Assembly: GCA_021234155.1 (NCBI GenBank)
Contig: JAJEKV010000031.1
Coordinates: 15,768,885-15,832,884, forward strand
From: Isoetes taiwanensis
Lineage: Eukaryota > Streptophyta > Lycopodiopsida > Isoetales > Isoetaceae
Reading direction: 5' to 3'
Length of the DNA stretch: 64,000 nucleotides
Position numbers and translations under genes: made by a program. How positions within the stretch are numbered: the stretch's first letter is position 1; each line of letters begins with the position of its first letter. This document shows, piece after piece, positions 10,276 through 20,299 of the stretch. The notes beneath the pieces were generated by a model, which saw nothing but the letters and a program-made list of their open reading frames with translations, was not told the origin of the DNA and searched no databases.

Positions 10276-10518
10276 TCACTCATCATCAACACCAAAGCTC
10301 GTGATGCTATTCAGCTCATAGATCTCCTGATCAGGAAGCCAGTAAATGTGCACCACAACACGAGTGAGCTTCCTGCAAGCACTAGCAGGTCCATCAGCTT
10401 TAGATAGGAGCCATGGATCAAGATTAACGCCATTTCTAGCGCATTCGCCCAGATCGTTGTAGCTCAAGTAACACTTGAAAGAGCGGATGTGCTCTGGACG
10501 AGGCATCGAGGAAGCCAT
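10276..10518 (-). CDS. small hypothetical protein, tandem copy 2 (80 aa)
   Basis: An 80-residue open frame starting MASSMPRPEHIRSFKCYLSY with no recognised domain, signal peptide or membrane segment. It is mixed alpha/beta in character and ends in an acidic tail (FGVDDE). Support for being real comes from three points. A related broken copy lies immediately downstream (9672-9917). Similarity is seen at the protein level across both ends. A TATAAAA (10555-10561, minus) with its flanks is kept in both copies. A second in-frame Met at residue 5 could be the start. It could be part of a larger mobile element rather than a host gene. Confidence 0.45.
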   Translation of the reverse strand: MASSMPRPEHIRSFKCYLSYNDLGECARNGVNLDPWLLSKADGPASACRKLTRVVVHIYWLPDQEIYELNSITSFGVDDE

Positions 10519-10554
10519 GGAAGATGAATGACCTCTGCCCCCCAGTCAAGCCGT

Positions 10555-10561
10555 TTTTATA
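10555..10561 (-). promoter_or_regulatory. TATA box of small gene copy 2
   Basis: TATAAAA on the minus strand, about 37 bases upstream of the first ATG, with flanks shared with copy 1. This spacing would give a very short 5' leader. Confidence 0.5.
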
Positions 10562-10796
10562 GTGAAGTAAAATTATTGATGTGAATTATTGGTGTACAAT
10601 GTAGGGCCATTATTGAGCTTCTACGAGTGTCATGTACACGTACAAGTATAACACATAATTTGTATGTATATGTGTATGTTAATTACCTCATGTTTCTTGT
10701 GCTCGAGAAGTAGGTGAAAGTATTCGTGCTAGAGCAAATTAGGTGTGCTTAAAATTCTCAAAATTGGCTTATTTTCTCCAATTAATGAAATCGTGC

Positions 10797-11518
10797 TTTA
10801 TACGTCCATATGCCAATCACCTGGTATGCACGTTGCTTTACCGCCCAGCCCTTCGGCAACGACAAAGGGACGGGTTCTTTCATACATGTTCATTCTTTAA
10901 TGTTTTATTATATTTGCAAACACAAACGCAAAGAATCAATAACAAAATAAAATATATAAGCTTTTCGACAAACTACTAAACAAAAGAAAAGATAACTCCA
11001 AACCAACAGAAACTCCAAAGATCCGGCTCTGGCTACCCACCAAAAGATCCTCTACATGCAGTCTTATCTGACCCCTGTCCACCTTTTCTGCGATATCTCT
11101 CTAACTATAGGGAGTTATGAGAGCTGCCACCCAATTCTGAAACTAGACTCCGAGGGCTTTCCAGAATGCTTAAGGTCCCTCCATTCTGATAGACTGTCGC
11201 TGAGTTATCATGTTTTAAAGTTTGCTCTTCTTTTATACTGTCTGTCTTTTCTAAAATTAGAAAAATATCTTCTCCTTTCCAATTATAGGAAATATCTTCC
11301 TATTCTTACAAACTCTTATCTAGTTTATCTTCTTTAATCATAGATCTACTATTCTAGATCAGATATTACCTCTATTTTCCTCAGATATCTACCGTATCTT
11401 AGTATAGACACATGTATTCAATTTATTTCCAACCGTTGCAATTCTTTAAAAATATTCCTGACCTGAGGTTAAGAATAAAAATCAATTACTTATCCCTCAA
11501 CCACCTAGGCGTGTTACA
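10797..11518 (-). repeat. truncated 3' LTR of the deleted element
   Basis: Matches 12370-13088. Similarity stops abruptly at 10797, where unrelated sequence begins, so the last part of the LTR is lost. Confidence 0.75.
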
Positions 11519-11927
11519 TTTTGTCTCATACTAAAAATTTACCCATGTCCTCATGGGGATAATCTGTAACTTCCTTGCAAAGTCATTAATTTCTATAGAT
11601 GAACCAAGTTATCCAAGGTACAAGAATATCTAAAACTATGTTCCACTCCATACACCCTTCGGGGTTGACTACACTTACCACTACAACATTTAAGATTAAT
11701 TTGGATGACTACTAATGTTTGGGAACTTCACAGTTAGGTACTAGGTTTAGAATGTGAAAACTAAATTTTGAACTCTCCCTTTTCCCGTTGCTGGCCACGA
11801 CTAGATGTCTCGGCTGCATAACTTCCCCAAAGAGTTTCTTCCTTCTTGGTTTCCCATAATTTCAATATTGATGACTTCTAATGGTCTTTGGCCCAATAAC
11901 CAACTATGGTTAATAATCGGAAACCTA

Positions 11928-11940
11928 GGCTCTGATACCA
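11928..11940 (-). other. primer-binding site (tRNA-iMet type)
   Basis: On the minus strand the sequence is TGGTATCAGAGCC, complementary to the 3' end of plant initiator Met tRNA. It lies immediately downstream of the 5' LTR, which fixes the element's orientation. Confidence 0.8.
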
Positions 11941-11942
11941 AA

Positions 11943-13088
11943 TAAAACGCTCCTAGAGCGTTAAACACTTGAAATCAAACAAGAGAGAATTATGGAACTC
12001 AAATAATTAATATCTTTCTTTATAAAAATTCTGTAACAAGGATCTGTAATTCATAAACTCAGGTTACAACTCAAACTACGTAGGAATCTACGCATGACAA
12101 CATCTCTACTATCACTCGTGCTCCCCTTACTCGACAGTCACGAAGCTACCAATTAATCTGTAAGAAATAAGAAAGACGTGGTGGGGGTTAGTCCAGGGAA
12201 GGACTAAGTGGGTAAACCATTACCTTAACCTGAGGCGAATCGTTAGTCACACAGACAATAGGTTCACAAATGTTAGTCACGCATAGAACATCTTCTTAAA
12301 ACTTACTGTGATTCAGGGATGATCAATCCCTCACCCGGGTTCACACGTATATCGTTCCGGACACGATTATAAGGCCATATACCAATCACCTAGTATGCAC
12401 GTTGCTTTACGGCCCAGCCCTTCGGCAACGACAAAGGGGCGGATTCTTTCATACAGGTTCATTCTTTAATGTTTTATTATATTTGCAAACACAAACGCAA
12501 AGAATCAATAACAAAATAAAATATATAAGCTTTTCGACAAACTACTAAACAAAAGAAAAGATAACTCCAAACCAACAGAAACTCCAAAGATCCGGCTCCG
12601 GCTACCCACCAAAGGATCCTCCATGTGCAGTCTTATCTGACCCCTGTCCACCTTTTCTGCGATATCTCTCTAACCGTAAGGAGTTATGCAAGGTGCCACC
12701 CCAATTCTGAAACTAGACTCCGAGGGCTTTCCAGAATGCTTAAGATCCCTCCATTTTGATAAATTGTCGCCGAGTTATCATGTTTTAAAGTTTGCTCTTC
12801 TTTTATACTATCTGTCTTTTCTAAAATTAGAAAAATATCTTCTCCTTTCCAATTATAGGAAATATCTTCCTATTCTTACAAACTCTTATCTAGTTTATCT
12901 CCTCTAATCATAGATCTACTATTCTAGATCAGATATTACCTCTATTTTCCTCAGATATCTACCATATCTTAGTATAGACACATGTATTCAATTTGTTTCC
13001 AACCGTTGCAATTCTTTAAAAATATTCCTGACCTGAGGTTAAGAATAAAAATTAATTACTTATCCCTCAACCACCTAGGTGTGTTACA
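11943..13088 (-). repeat. 5' LTR of the deleted element
   Basis: Minus-strand start TGTAACAC at 13088; the inner edge is set by the primer-binding site at 11928-11940. The distal 720 bases are duplicated in the left LTR. Confidence 0.75.
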
Positions 13089-13329
13089 TTGTTTCAAATG
13101 TTATGTTATGGTGAGTCACTCTTTGAGGTGGATATGTATTCTATGTGATGCTATGTGCTTATGTTTTATGCGCTTCCGCAGCTAGGTAGATCCCGAAGGA
13201 GACGGGACGAATGACACGTCTATTCTTTCCCGTTGGATTTTTGCTCACCATCAAGAGCCCGATGATAGGTAGATAGCCTCGTATTAGTGGGCTTGCGCTA
13301 AAAGGAGGGATGAACTCCAGTTCTATACG

Positions 13330-13536
13330 TGGGACATCGTATACAAGCAGGGGACATCACAATATGCCACTAAGGCAATAGATATTTATGCTAATACGTA
13401 TGATCATGTGATTATTCAAGTCAAGAAGGAAAAGAAAACAATGAACAAGAATCACATGGATGATGTGGATCTAAATGAAACTCTTGTTCTTGCCTATGAT
13501 TTTACATTGAAGGTTGGTAACAAAATCACTGCATAA
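13330..13536 (+). other. open reading stretch, unassigned
   Basis: A 68-codon open stretch without a convincing start (it enters at WDIVYKQGTSQYATKA and ends at a TAA). Composition is protein-like, with a Lys-rich middle. It lies 125 bases upstream of the FCP1-like pseudogene in the same orientation and could be an upstream exon of the same former gene. No family recognised. Confidence 0.3.
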
Positions 13537-13661
13537 TATTTTCCCTATTGAAGTCTCTGTGCGAGGATAGCTCGGACGATATGGTAGAGATCCCAGATGG
13601 TAAGTTTTGAGCGGGAGCAATGGCAACATCTAATGCATGACTGGTGGTTTTGTGGAGATTG

Positions 13662-13968
13662 ATGGAGATCAAAGATAAATTCATTGTCTTGGATTTAAAT
13701 GGTGTGTTGGTAAAAACTTTTGATGCTAATAAACACATACACTTGGAACCAATATTGTTGCAATATACTAGTAAAAAAAAGTGATATTCAGACCAAATGT
13801 TGTGTTGTTTCTGCAGACTTTGTTACAGAAGTTTTAGTATTAGTACATGGTCATTAATGTAGCTCTCCAACGTGAAGGACGTGCTTCAAGTACTATGTCT
13901 AGATTTGAGGGACAAATTTCTATTTATGAGGAGGGAAAATATATGTCAAGACATGCCTTCCTCAACCA
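13662..13968 (+). pseudogene. FCP1/NIF-like HAD domain pseudogene
   Basis: The frame from ATG 13662 reads KFIVLDLNGVLVKTF, the first motif of an FCP1-like phosphatase fold. After a homopolymer A run near 13775 the match continues in another frame as KVIFRPNVVLFLQTLLQKF, then in a third as NVKDVLQVLCLDLRDKFLFM. This order (motif I, then RPxxxxFL, then NVxxVL before the FVWDQ-like segment) matches the minus-strand ORF at 19328-20084. At least two frameshifts plus stops make it a pseudogene. Motif I has Asn where canonical FCP1 phosphatases have the second Asp. It is probably a relic of a second copy of the transposon at 15380-22140. Confidence 0.6.
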
Positions 13969-15379
13969 AACAAGCTTTTTTTTTTCCTTCCATTTTTTTC
14001 AACACACCAGCCCAACCAAGCCTACAACCTTTCTTGCAATTCTAGCCTATCCATATGGCACCACTACCTCATCAATATCCGAGGTGGCAATAAGCCTACA
14101 CCATTCAATGTTTATTTCTAGAAATCTAAGGCTGGGCAAAATTAGAAAAATGGCTAAAGCATTGACATGCGGATAGCATAGACCGCGATCTCCTTCCTCT
14201 GGACTCTCGACAACCGAGTGCCTTATTTACCAAACCACGGATATATTTGAACCAAAGAAAATGCACGACGAGTTTTTGTTGTGTTGCCATGTTAAAGCCA
14301 AGGAAAACACATGGAGTCCTTTTGACCTTACGCTGGTTCAAACATGATCGTGGTCGATAAATAAGATGCTTGCTCGACAACCACCCCTTGCCTTTCCATT
14401 TTTTTTATTTTCCATTTCTGCACACTTTGGCCAGAAAAATGCCCTGACTTCGTAGGCAGGACATGTTTCTCCAGCTTTGTGGCATTCTGAGAGAGGCCTT
14501 GCACTAGCCTCTTGCTTTCTCCTTTCAGACCCATCCTTTTCACTTCTCCTACGGACTCAAGTTTTAACTTTTTCTAGTCTTACGAGCTAATGTGGCAAAA
14601 CTGCATGTGCGACATTGTGAAAGGGGCAAGCCGGTTGTTCTTGAAGGTAAGATCTCATTCACACCTTTCGCTTCCTGGTTTTATATTATTGATGCAGGCA
14701 ATAAATGATGATAATAAAAGCCCTGATTTGTGCCTTTTGATCTGTTCTATTTGCATTACTACACTATACTGCCTTTCTCTTCATTTCTCACCAGAGAAGA
14801 AAATGGACTTCCTAAATAAAGATCTTCTCCTATTTGCATTTTGAAACTCTAACACTGACCTTTTGTCTTATCATACCAAGGGCACAAGTCGGCTATTTCT
14901 TATGACATATCTTGGGCTAGTATCAAGGAAATTGTTAGCATGATTGCTCTGTTTTGTATGAAAAATGCCATAAGAAACTAGCCTGATACATTTTACATCT
15001 CAGTTCTCCTCTATTTAACAAGAGCCTTGTTCTTTTAAATTGTTGGAATAGGCGTTGCCCCCTTCTTGTAATGCTGCTTATAATTCAACCTCCTAGGCAT
15101 ATCAATAACGTACAGTTCTAGATGTCAACGATCACTTATAGTTTCATATAAGGAATTCCTTGGTTAATATCTTCACAATGTGCATTCTTCTAGTTGGGGT
15201 TGAGTGTAATATCAATGGTAGCTTTGCATGTTTGTACCGCTTAACAAATTCGTAGCTCTTGAATATTTTGCAAAATGTTTCTTGTACATATATTTGATTG
15301 CATAATGTAACTTACATAAGCAAGCTAATAATGGCTCCCTTGGGTTATGAAAGGTATTCAACTAAAATCTCTATTTGGG
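13969..15379. other. intergenic, no gene seen
   Basis: AT-rich with long T runs near 13978 and 14400. Small ORFs (14590-14844 and others on the minus strand) show no family resemblance. Nothing else was recognised. Confidence 0.45.
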
Positions 15380-15406
15380 TGTAAATTTGATAGTGGTACC
15401 CCAAAA
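15380..15406 (+). repeat. left inverted end of putative transposon
   Basis: Matches the reverse complement of 22114-22140 at about 25 of 27 positions over a 6.7 kb distance. Chance identity of this length is very unlikely. Confidence 0.6.
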
Positions 15407-15735
15407 GCACTGTCCGAATATGTGCTTGAAGTGTTGTGAGTGCTTATTCCTCGATCACATTTGGTGTAACGAATTTTGAAATAGTTATACCAGAAATAAT
15501 AATCATTCTCCAAGGAGGAAGGGATCGATGACATGGATTAATCCCTTAGGTGCGAGAATTCTTAGATGATTCTACCAGATGGCGGGATTTCTTGGATGGC
15601 TGAATTTGGTTCAATTCTTGCTATCATCTTCAATTCGGGAATGAATTAGTCTATGGTTTCCATTTCAATTGCAATTCTAATCCCTGTTCATATCAATTTG
15701 ATGGCAAGTTCTCCTGAAATCATTAATTCTACTAA

Positions 15736-18700
15736 ATGGAGAATTTACTTGGAGCTAGAAGCCAGGAAAAACAAGAATCCAGAAAGAGGATTAGAGAATC
15801 AGAAAAGGAGAACATTGCACCTGCAGTACAGAAGAGAAAAGAATGTTCCTTGAGACAAAGAAGACAACAGGAACTTTCAAAAGAGTTAGAAGATTCTTTC
15901 TTTTACATTGTTAGGAATTGTGCTGATGATGAATCAAAAGGAAGAGTAGCACACCATTTTATAAAAAGGATCATGCATTTCCACATGTTACTATAGCAGA
16001 TCCAAGGAATTTCATGTGATGAAAGACATGATTTTCAATATGAGAGCAAGCATGCAGACACAAAAATTTCAAAGAAGTACTAATGTACTACAAGCAAGGA
16101 AGGCCACGCTCCAAATGGCAGCTTTTACAGTTAAAGGGATTAATCAGAGAGCATTTTGAAGGCTTCTTTCAATCCCCAAAAAAACTGTAGCCCAGGCATT
16201 TAGAAGACGAATATGTGCAGAGTTTGATGTTGGTCCATGGTCAATGCATGCAAGAAAGAAGCGATTTAATGCGCTTTTCGCCGAAGAGATAAGTCCCATC
16301 AGAAGATTTCGGATGAAAATACCCGAGTTTCACCTCATAAAAAACATGTTAGAATAGAATAGAATAGAATATGATTTTATCGTCCACGGAGACCAACTGG
16401 CCTATGGGACCCAAGTACAAAGAGAGAGCAGCAGGCGTATTACTACCAGGATTAAAAAACCCCCGCCCCGAAGGGTTTTCGGGGGAAAAACCTTAGTAGC
16501 AATAAGGATGCTGACATTTGCTGGAAGTGACGCAGGTAATCTTTGAACCATCCATTTGTTATTAATTTTCTTATTTAGTTTCTCTTACACGGTTATGAAA
16601 TCGAAATCTCAATTCTTTATGTTCAATTGCAACTATACCTTGCTTTTCAGAAGGAACATCCTGACATGAAGATTTCACAGCAGACATTTGAAAGATTGAA
16701 ATCAAGCTATATTAGGAAGTTTCAAGAAAGAGAAATATGTTGCTGCCAATACCATCTGCATCTTGAATTTTCCATACAAGCCATAAATAACATGAGGACT
16801 GATCCTAATGGTGTACACAAAGAATGCAAGTTTAAGTGCAAAATTTGTGGTTCAAATCCAGCATGTAAAGCTAAAAAACACACTATCAAATCAACTAGTG
16901 ATTATTGGAGATAACTTGTGTGCACAGAGGATGAGAATAATGAATGGCACAAGCATGCATGTCTAATTCAGATGTATAATAAATGTGGTTTGAAAATGTT
17001 AGTGTGGTTCTCTTGTAATTCCCAGTTTTGTTTACCTTGAATTTCACGTATTTGATTGATTTTAATGCAGGCTGCCCACATGCCCGAGAGAAAAGATTAA
17101 GACTAATAAGCAAGAGGTTAATTTGAAAGTGTTTGAAAAGGTTGATCTATTTTGTTGTATAAGTTTGTGAATGGAGAGGGTAAATTAAAGCTTCATTTTT
17201 GCTGCAAGAAGTCCAGAACAAGAAAAGTAGGGCTGGCAAGAAACCTGCAAAGGTTACAAGATTGGCATATAAAGCAGGTTCTCCTTTTGAATTCCATCAA
17301 CGTGCAACTAAAACTTTGAAGAACTTTGTTCCACATAATTATAGAGCTCATTGGCAAGCCAAATAATTCAGGCAATGTTTGGCAACACTTCAAGATGATA
17401 CTATTGTCTCTGTGATAGATTTTGTATAAAATTATGAACTCAAAATTCAACAGGAAGCTCAATCCTGCCATTGGTATACTGATCAGGTCTCCATTCTTGT
17501 GCACATCACTTACAGAAGAATGAGAGAAACAGGGGCATAAAAAAGACAAAAGAAGGAAGAAGAAAAAAGGCAAAACAGAAGAAAAAACTCCTTGAAAGGA
17601 ATTTTGAAGGAGACTTATTTTTATATATGTGATGATAAAACTCATGATACTGAGTTTGTCCAGCATTGTCTCCAAAATCCTGCAGATTGGCTATAGTCTA
17701 TGGGAGTTAGCTATAACAAACATGTTTTTGGAGTGATGGTTGTTCCTCATAGTTTAAGTCCTCAAGACCATTTCACTTCCTAGGCAAGTTTCACAAACAT
17801 CTCGAAAAGGACTGTCTGGAATTTTTTTGCTAGCTCACATAGAAAAGATGAGCACGATGGTGCTGGAGCTGTCATCAAAAGGATTCTAACAAAGGAACAG
17901 ATGAAATGTAATGGAAAGAAATTGCAGTGTGCAAATGAGGTGGTTGCATTTCTTAGTTGGCACTTCAGCAACAATTCAACTGATAATGACATTATAAGGT
18001 ACACTTAAATGGTCAATTTTTGTTCTTTGAAATACATATTCAATGCTGTCTGCTGGCAGCACTTGGTCTCTTAAAGCACCTGTGTAAATAATATGTCAGC
18101 AATTAAGGGTATGAAACTAGGAATTGTTGGTAAACGTGGTTGTTCTTTTGTAGTTCATGATGTGGCACATGGTACTTCTTATTTATTTGTTTCCTTCTGT
18201 TTCTATTTGTTTATGATTATCATCATGAATTGCTTCATCAGCACTGTCAACACTTACAGCACATGGCACTTGTGCAGGTACTTCTGGGAAATTGAATCCT
18301 CAAAAATAGACAAATCTAAGAGATTTGACTGTCATACTTTGAAAGGAACTACATAGCTCCATTGCATAAGACTGTGTGATAAGGGCAACACTTTTAAGGT
18401 AGCCTATAGACTGTTCTCATGCTTCTATGAAAATTGTGTTCAATTTAAATGGGGCTCATGCAGCACCAAGTCTCGTATTAGTGGTTGGGAGAATACTGAA
18501 CTAAAGTTGAAGGAGCATAAAGAAACAATTGATGCTACTAATGAGGGCTTGCAGATAGAAAATGAGCATGAAGAAGAGGATGATGAGGAAGACTATGACA
18601 TAGCTAGTTCTATGGCAGAGGTGGGAGATAACTTTACTGTCAATGCAGAAGACGGTAATGAGGAGGAGGTAGATTTTTATCTATTGAAGTGCACAGATGC

Positions 18701-18737
18701 AAAGAACACTTTGCTTGACGATTATGTGGATGGATGA
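15736..18737 (+). pseudogene. DDE-type transposase-like gene, degraded
   Basis: Segments in changing frames give one protein. 15736-15996: basic N-terminus, then DSFFYIVRNCADDESKGRVA. 16019-16340: helical, DNA-binding-like region with VAQAFRRRICAEF. 16627-16914: KEHPDMKISQQTFERLK and a Cys/His cluster (ICCCQYH, later CKFKCKICGSNPAC), probably metal-binding. About 17190-17500: DDTIVSVIDF..NYELKIQQEAQ and YTDQVSILVHITY, the likely first catalytic Asp region. About 17830-18000: DEHDGAGAVIKRILTKEQMK. 18507-18737: acidic tail with FYLLKCTDAK. The order recalls an unnamed transposase-like family common in seed-free plants and some animals. Many in-frame stops and an inserted retro-fragment (16349-16499) show it is not functional. 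Some breaks could be introns. Confidence 0.6.
16349..16499 (-). mobile_element. short retroelement fragment with (TTCTA)n tail, minus strand
   Basis: Read on the minus strand it runs from AGGTTTTTCCCCCGAAAACC through GGGTCCCATAGGCC to GTGGACGATAAAATC, then a TTCTA pentamer tail (16349-16370 on the plus strand). The same order of blocks is present on the plus strand at 60878-61015 with a TTCTCA tail. It interrupts the transposase-like coding region, so it arrived later. A simple-repeat tail suggests target-primed (LINE/SINE-like) insertion, but the upstream blocks also recall LTR leader motifs, so the class is undecided. Confidence 0.6.
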
Positions 18738-18959
18738 GGAAATGCATTTGGAGTTGAATATGTTATTGTCTCAGGACATTACTATAAACAGGTGGTGGAC
18801 TCAAATTTGTACTATTGGATGACCAGCTTGTAGCTAGTGTGTACAACAACCTTGTGAGATTAGCTAACTTTGACATGACTATAGATGAAGAGGATTCTAG
18901 CTTGTACACTATGGCTGAAGATATATGCCAACAGATTATATGTAGCCTCCCAAACTAGG

Positions 18960-19270
18960 CCTAAATTCACTATTCATTTGGTATTGAGTAAAATACTGCT
19001 CATTTGGTATTGACTCAAATACTGTTCATAGTATATAAAGCAGAAACAATGGAAAATAATGAAATCAATGGAAAGCAATGTAAGGCACTTATAATCTGAT
19101 TTGGTATTGAGTATGAAATTTACAGAATTGTGGCATTTAGCTGCCTGAATTACATATCAAAATATCAATGTAGCAATATATAAAAGTGTACAAGATTGTG
19201 GCATATCTGCCTATCACGGTATCAATACATAAAAGTGTACAAAATTGTGGCATATCTGCCTCTGTAAACC
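18960..19270. repeat. short direct repeats between convergent genes
   Basis: TTTGGTATTGA recurs three times (about 18977-19105). A unit of about 50 bases containing ATAAAAGTGTACAA.ATTGTG and GGCATATCTGCCT is present at about 19178-19218 and again at 19227-19266. They lie between the 3' ends of the two convergent genes of the putative transposon. They could serve as terminators or subterminal sites; function is unknown. Confidence 0.5.
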
Positions 19271-19327
19271 CTATATCACTATATTAATATATACAACTTG
19301 TAAGTTTGAAAACATATAGTTAACATG

Positions 19328-20084
19328 TTAATCCTTAATCAATTCCTGAAATCTATCCCTGTGTCCTGAACTTTGAAAGGTTTCCCTTAACCATTGCAGT
19401 TGACCATTGCAATAGACCTTCACCAATTTAGTTGTCTGCTCTCCCAATTCAAAATCTGCCATGGTTTCCAAAGTCTTGAGTGCCTGAACTATGTACTGCT
19501 CTGGTCTACAATGTGCCTTAAGAATGAGAGAGAAATCATCAAAACGTGCTACATCCTTAATCATTGGCGGGAGCTGTTCCAAAACAGAATCATCTGCATC
19601 CAAATTGAACTCATATACCAAAAGAGATGTGAAAGGTGGAGAAGCAAATGTTTTATGAATACTATCATCCAACAATATGCAATTCCCCTCATATTGTGGA
19701 TATTCACTAAAAATCTTAGACAATAGTTTCAGGTACAATGGTTTGTCAGATCTAATTTGCCACTTGAAAGGCATCTCGAGGCAATGAGACTGGTCCCACA
19801 CAAACACAAAGTCACATTTGAGTTCTGGTGCTATTCCATTAATAACTTCATTGACATTAACATAGTTCATGGAAGACCATATTGCTATATCAAAATCTAT
19901 CATAGCTGCCTTAAAAAATTCTCTACATTTAGACCTTAACACAACCAATTTCTTGCTTGTCTTTGTAATCCACAACCTATTGTCCACACATACAGGATTG
20001 TTCCTGCTGTATGTCCTCATTAGAATACCATACACATCTAAAACAAGAAGTTTCCTCTTCAAAGAGGGTTGTGATGTATAATAC
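19328..20084 (-). CDS. FCP1/NIF-like HAD domain exon lacking second catalytic Asp
   Basis: About 250 codons. Motif I region KLLVLDVYGILMRTY, then LRSKCREFFKAAM, IDFDIAIWSSMNYVNVNEVI, FVFVWDQSHC, then motif IV-like CILLDDSIHKTF. This is the order of an FCP1-homology (NLI-interacting-factor-like) phosphatase. Canonical enzymes have DxDx(T/V) in motif I; here it is DVYG, so the second Asp (acid/base residue) is Tyr and normal catalysis is doubtful. The 5' boundary is set at a minus-strand AG at 20085-20086 just before RYYTSQPSLKRK; the upstream in-frame hydrophobic stretch looks like intron. It ends at a stop at 19328. It is probably the last exon of the gene continuing upstream to 21933. It could be a binding module rather than an enzyme. 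Confidence 0.6.
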
Positions 20085-20299
20085 CTATCATTCAAAAAGC
20101 ATAAAATAAATACAAATACAAAAGAATTCAGAAACACTTAAGATGATATTAACCTCTCTTTTACATATTCCAATTCTGAACCATTTGTTTGACATTGTGA
20201 TCTTCCAATGCAATTGTACCTGAACATTCAAACATTATTAGTTAATCAAACTTCTTAAAGACACAGGTGAATTGCCTCTTAAGACCTCTATAATTGCAT

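Larger units (their letters stand above)
10797..13088 (-). mobile_element. internally deleted LTR retrotransposon
   Basis: A block of about 720 bases occurs twice in direct orientation (10797-11518 and 12370-13088) with very few differences. On the minus strand each copy begins TGTAACAC, a usual LTR start. A primer-binding site, TGGTATCAGAGCC (initiator Met tRNA type), lies on the minus strand at 11928-11940, directly inside the right-hand LTR. The 5' LTR therefore spans about 11943-13088, only some 410 bases of interior remain (11519-11927), and the 3' LTR lacks its last 430 or so bases. No gag or pol is left. A minus-strand ATG starting MGNQEGRNSLGK just after the primer site may be a gag stub. 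Superfamily undecided (copia and gypsy both use this primer). Confidence 0.8.
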
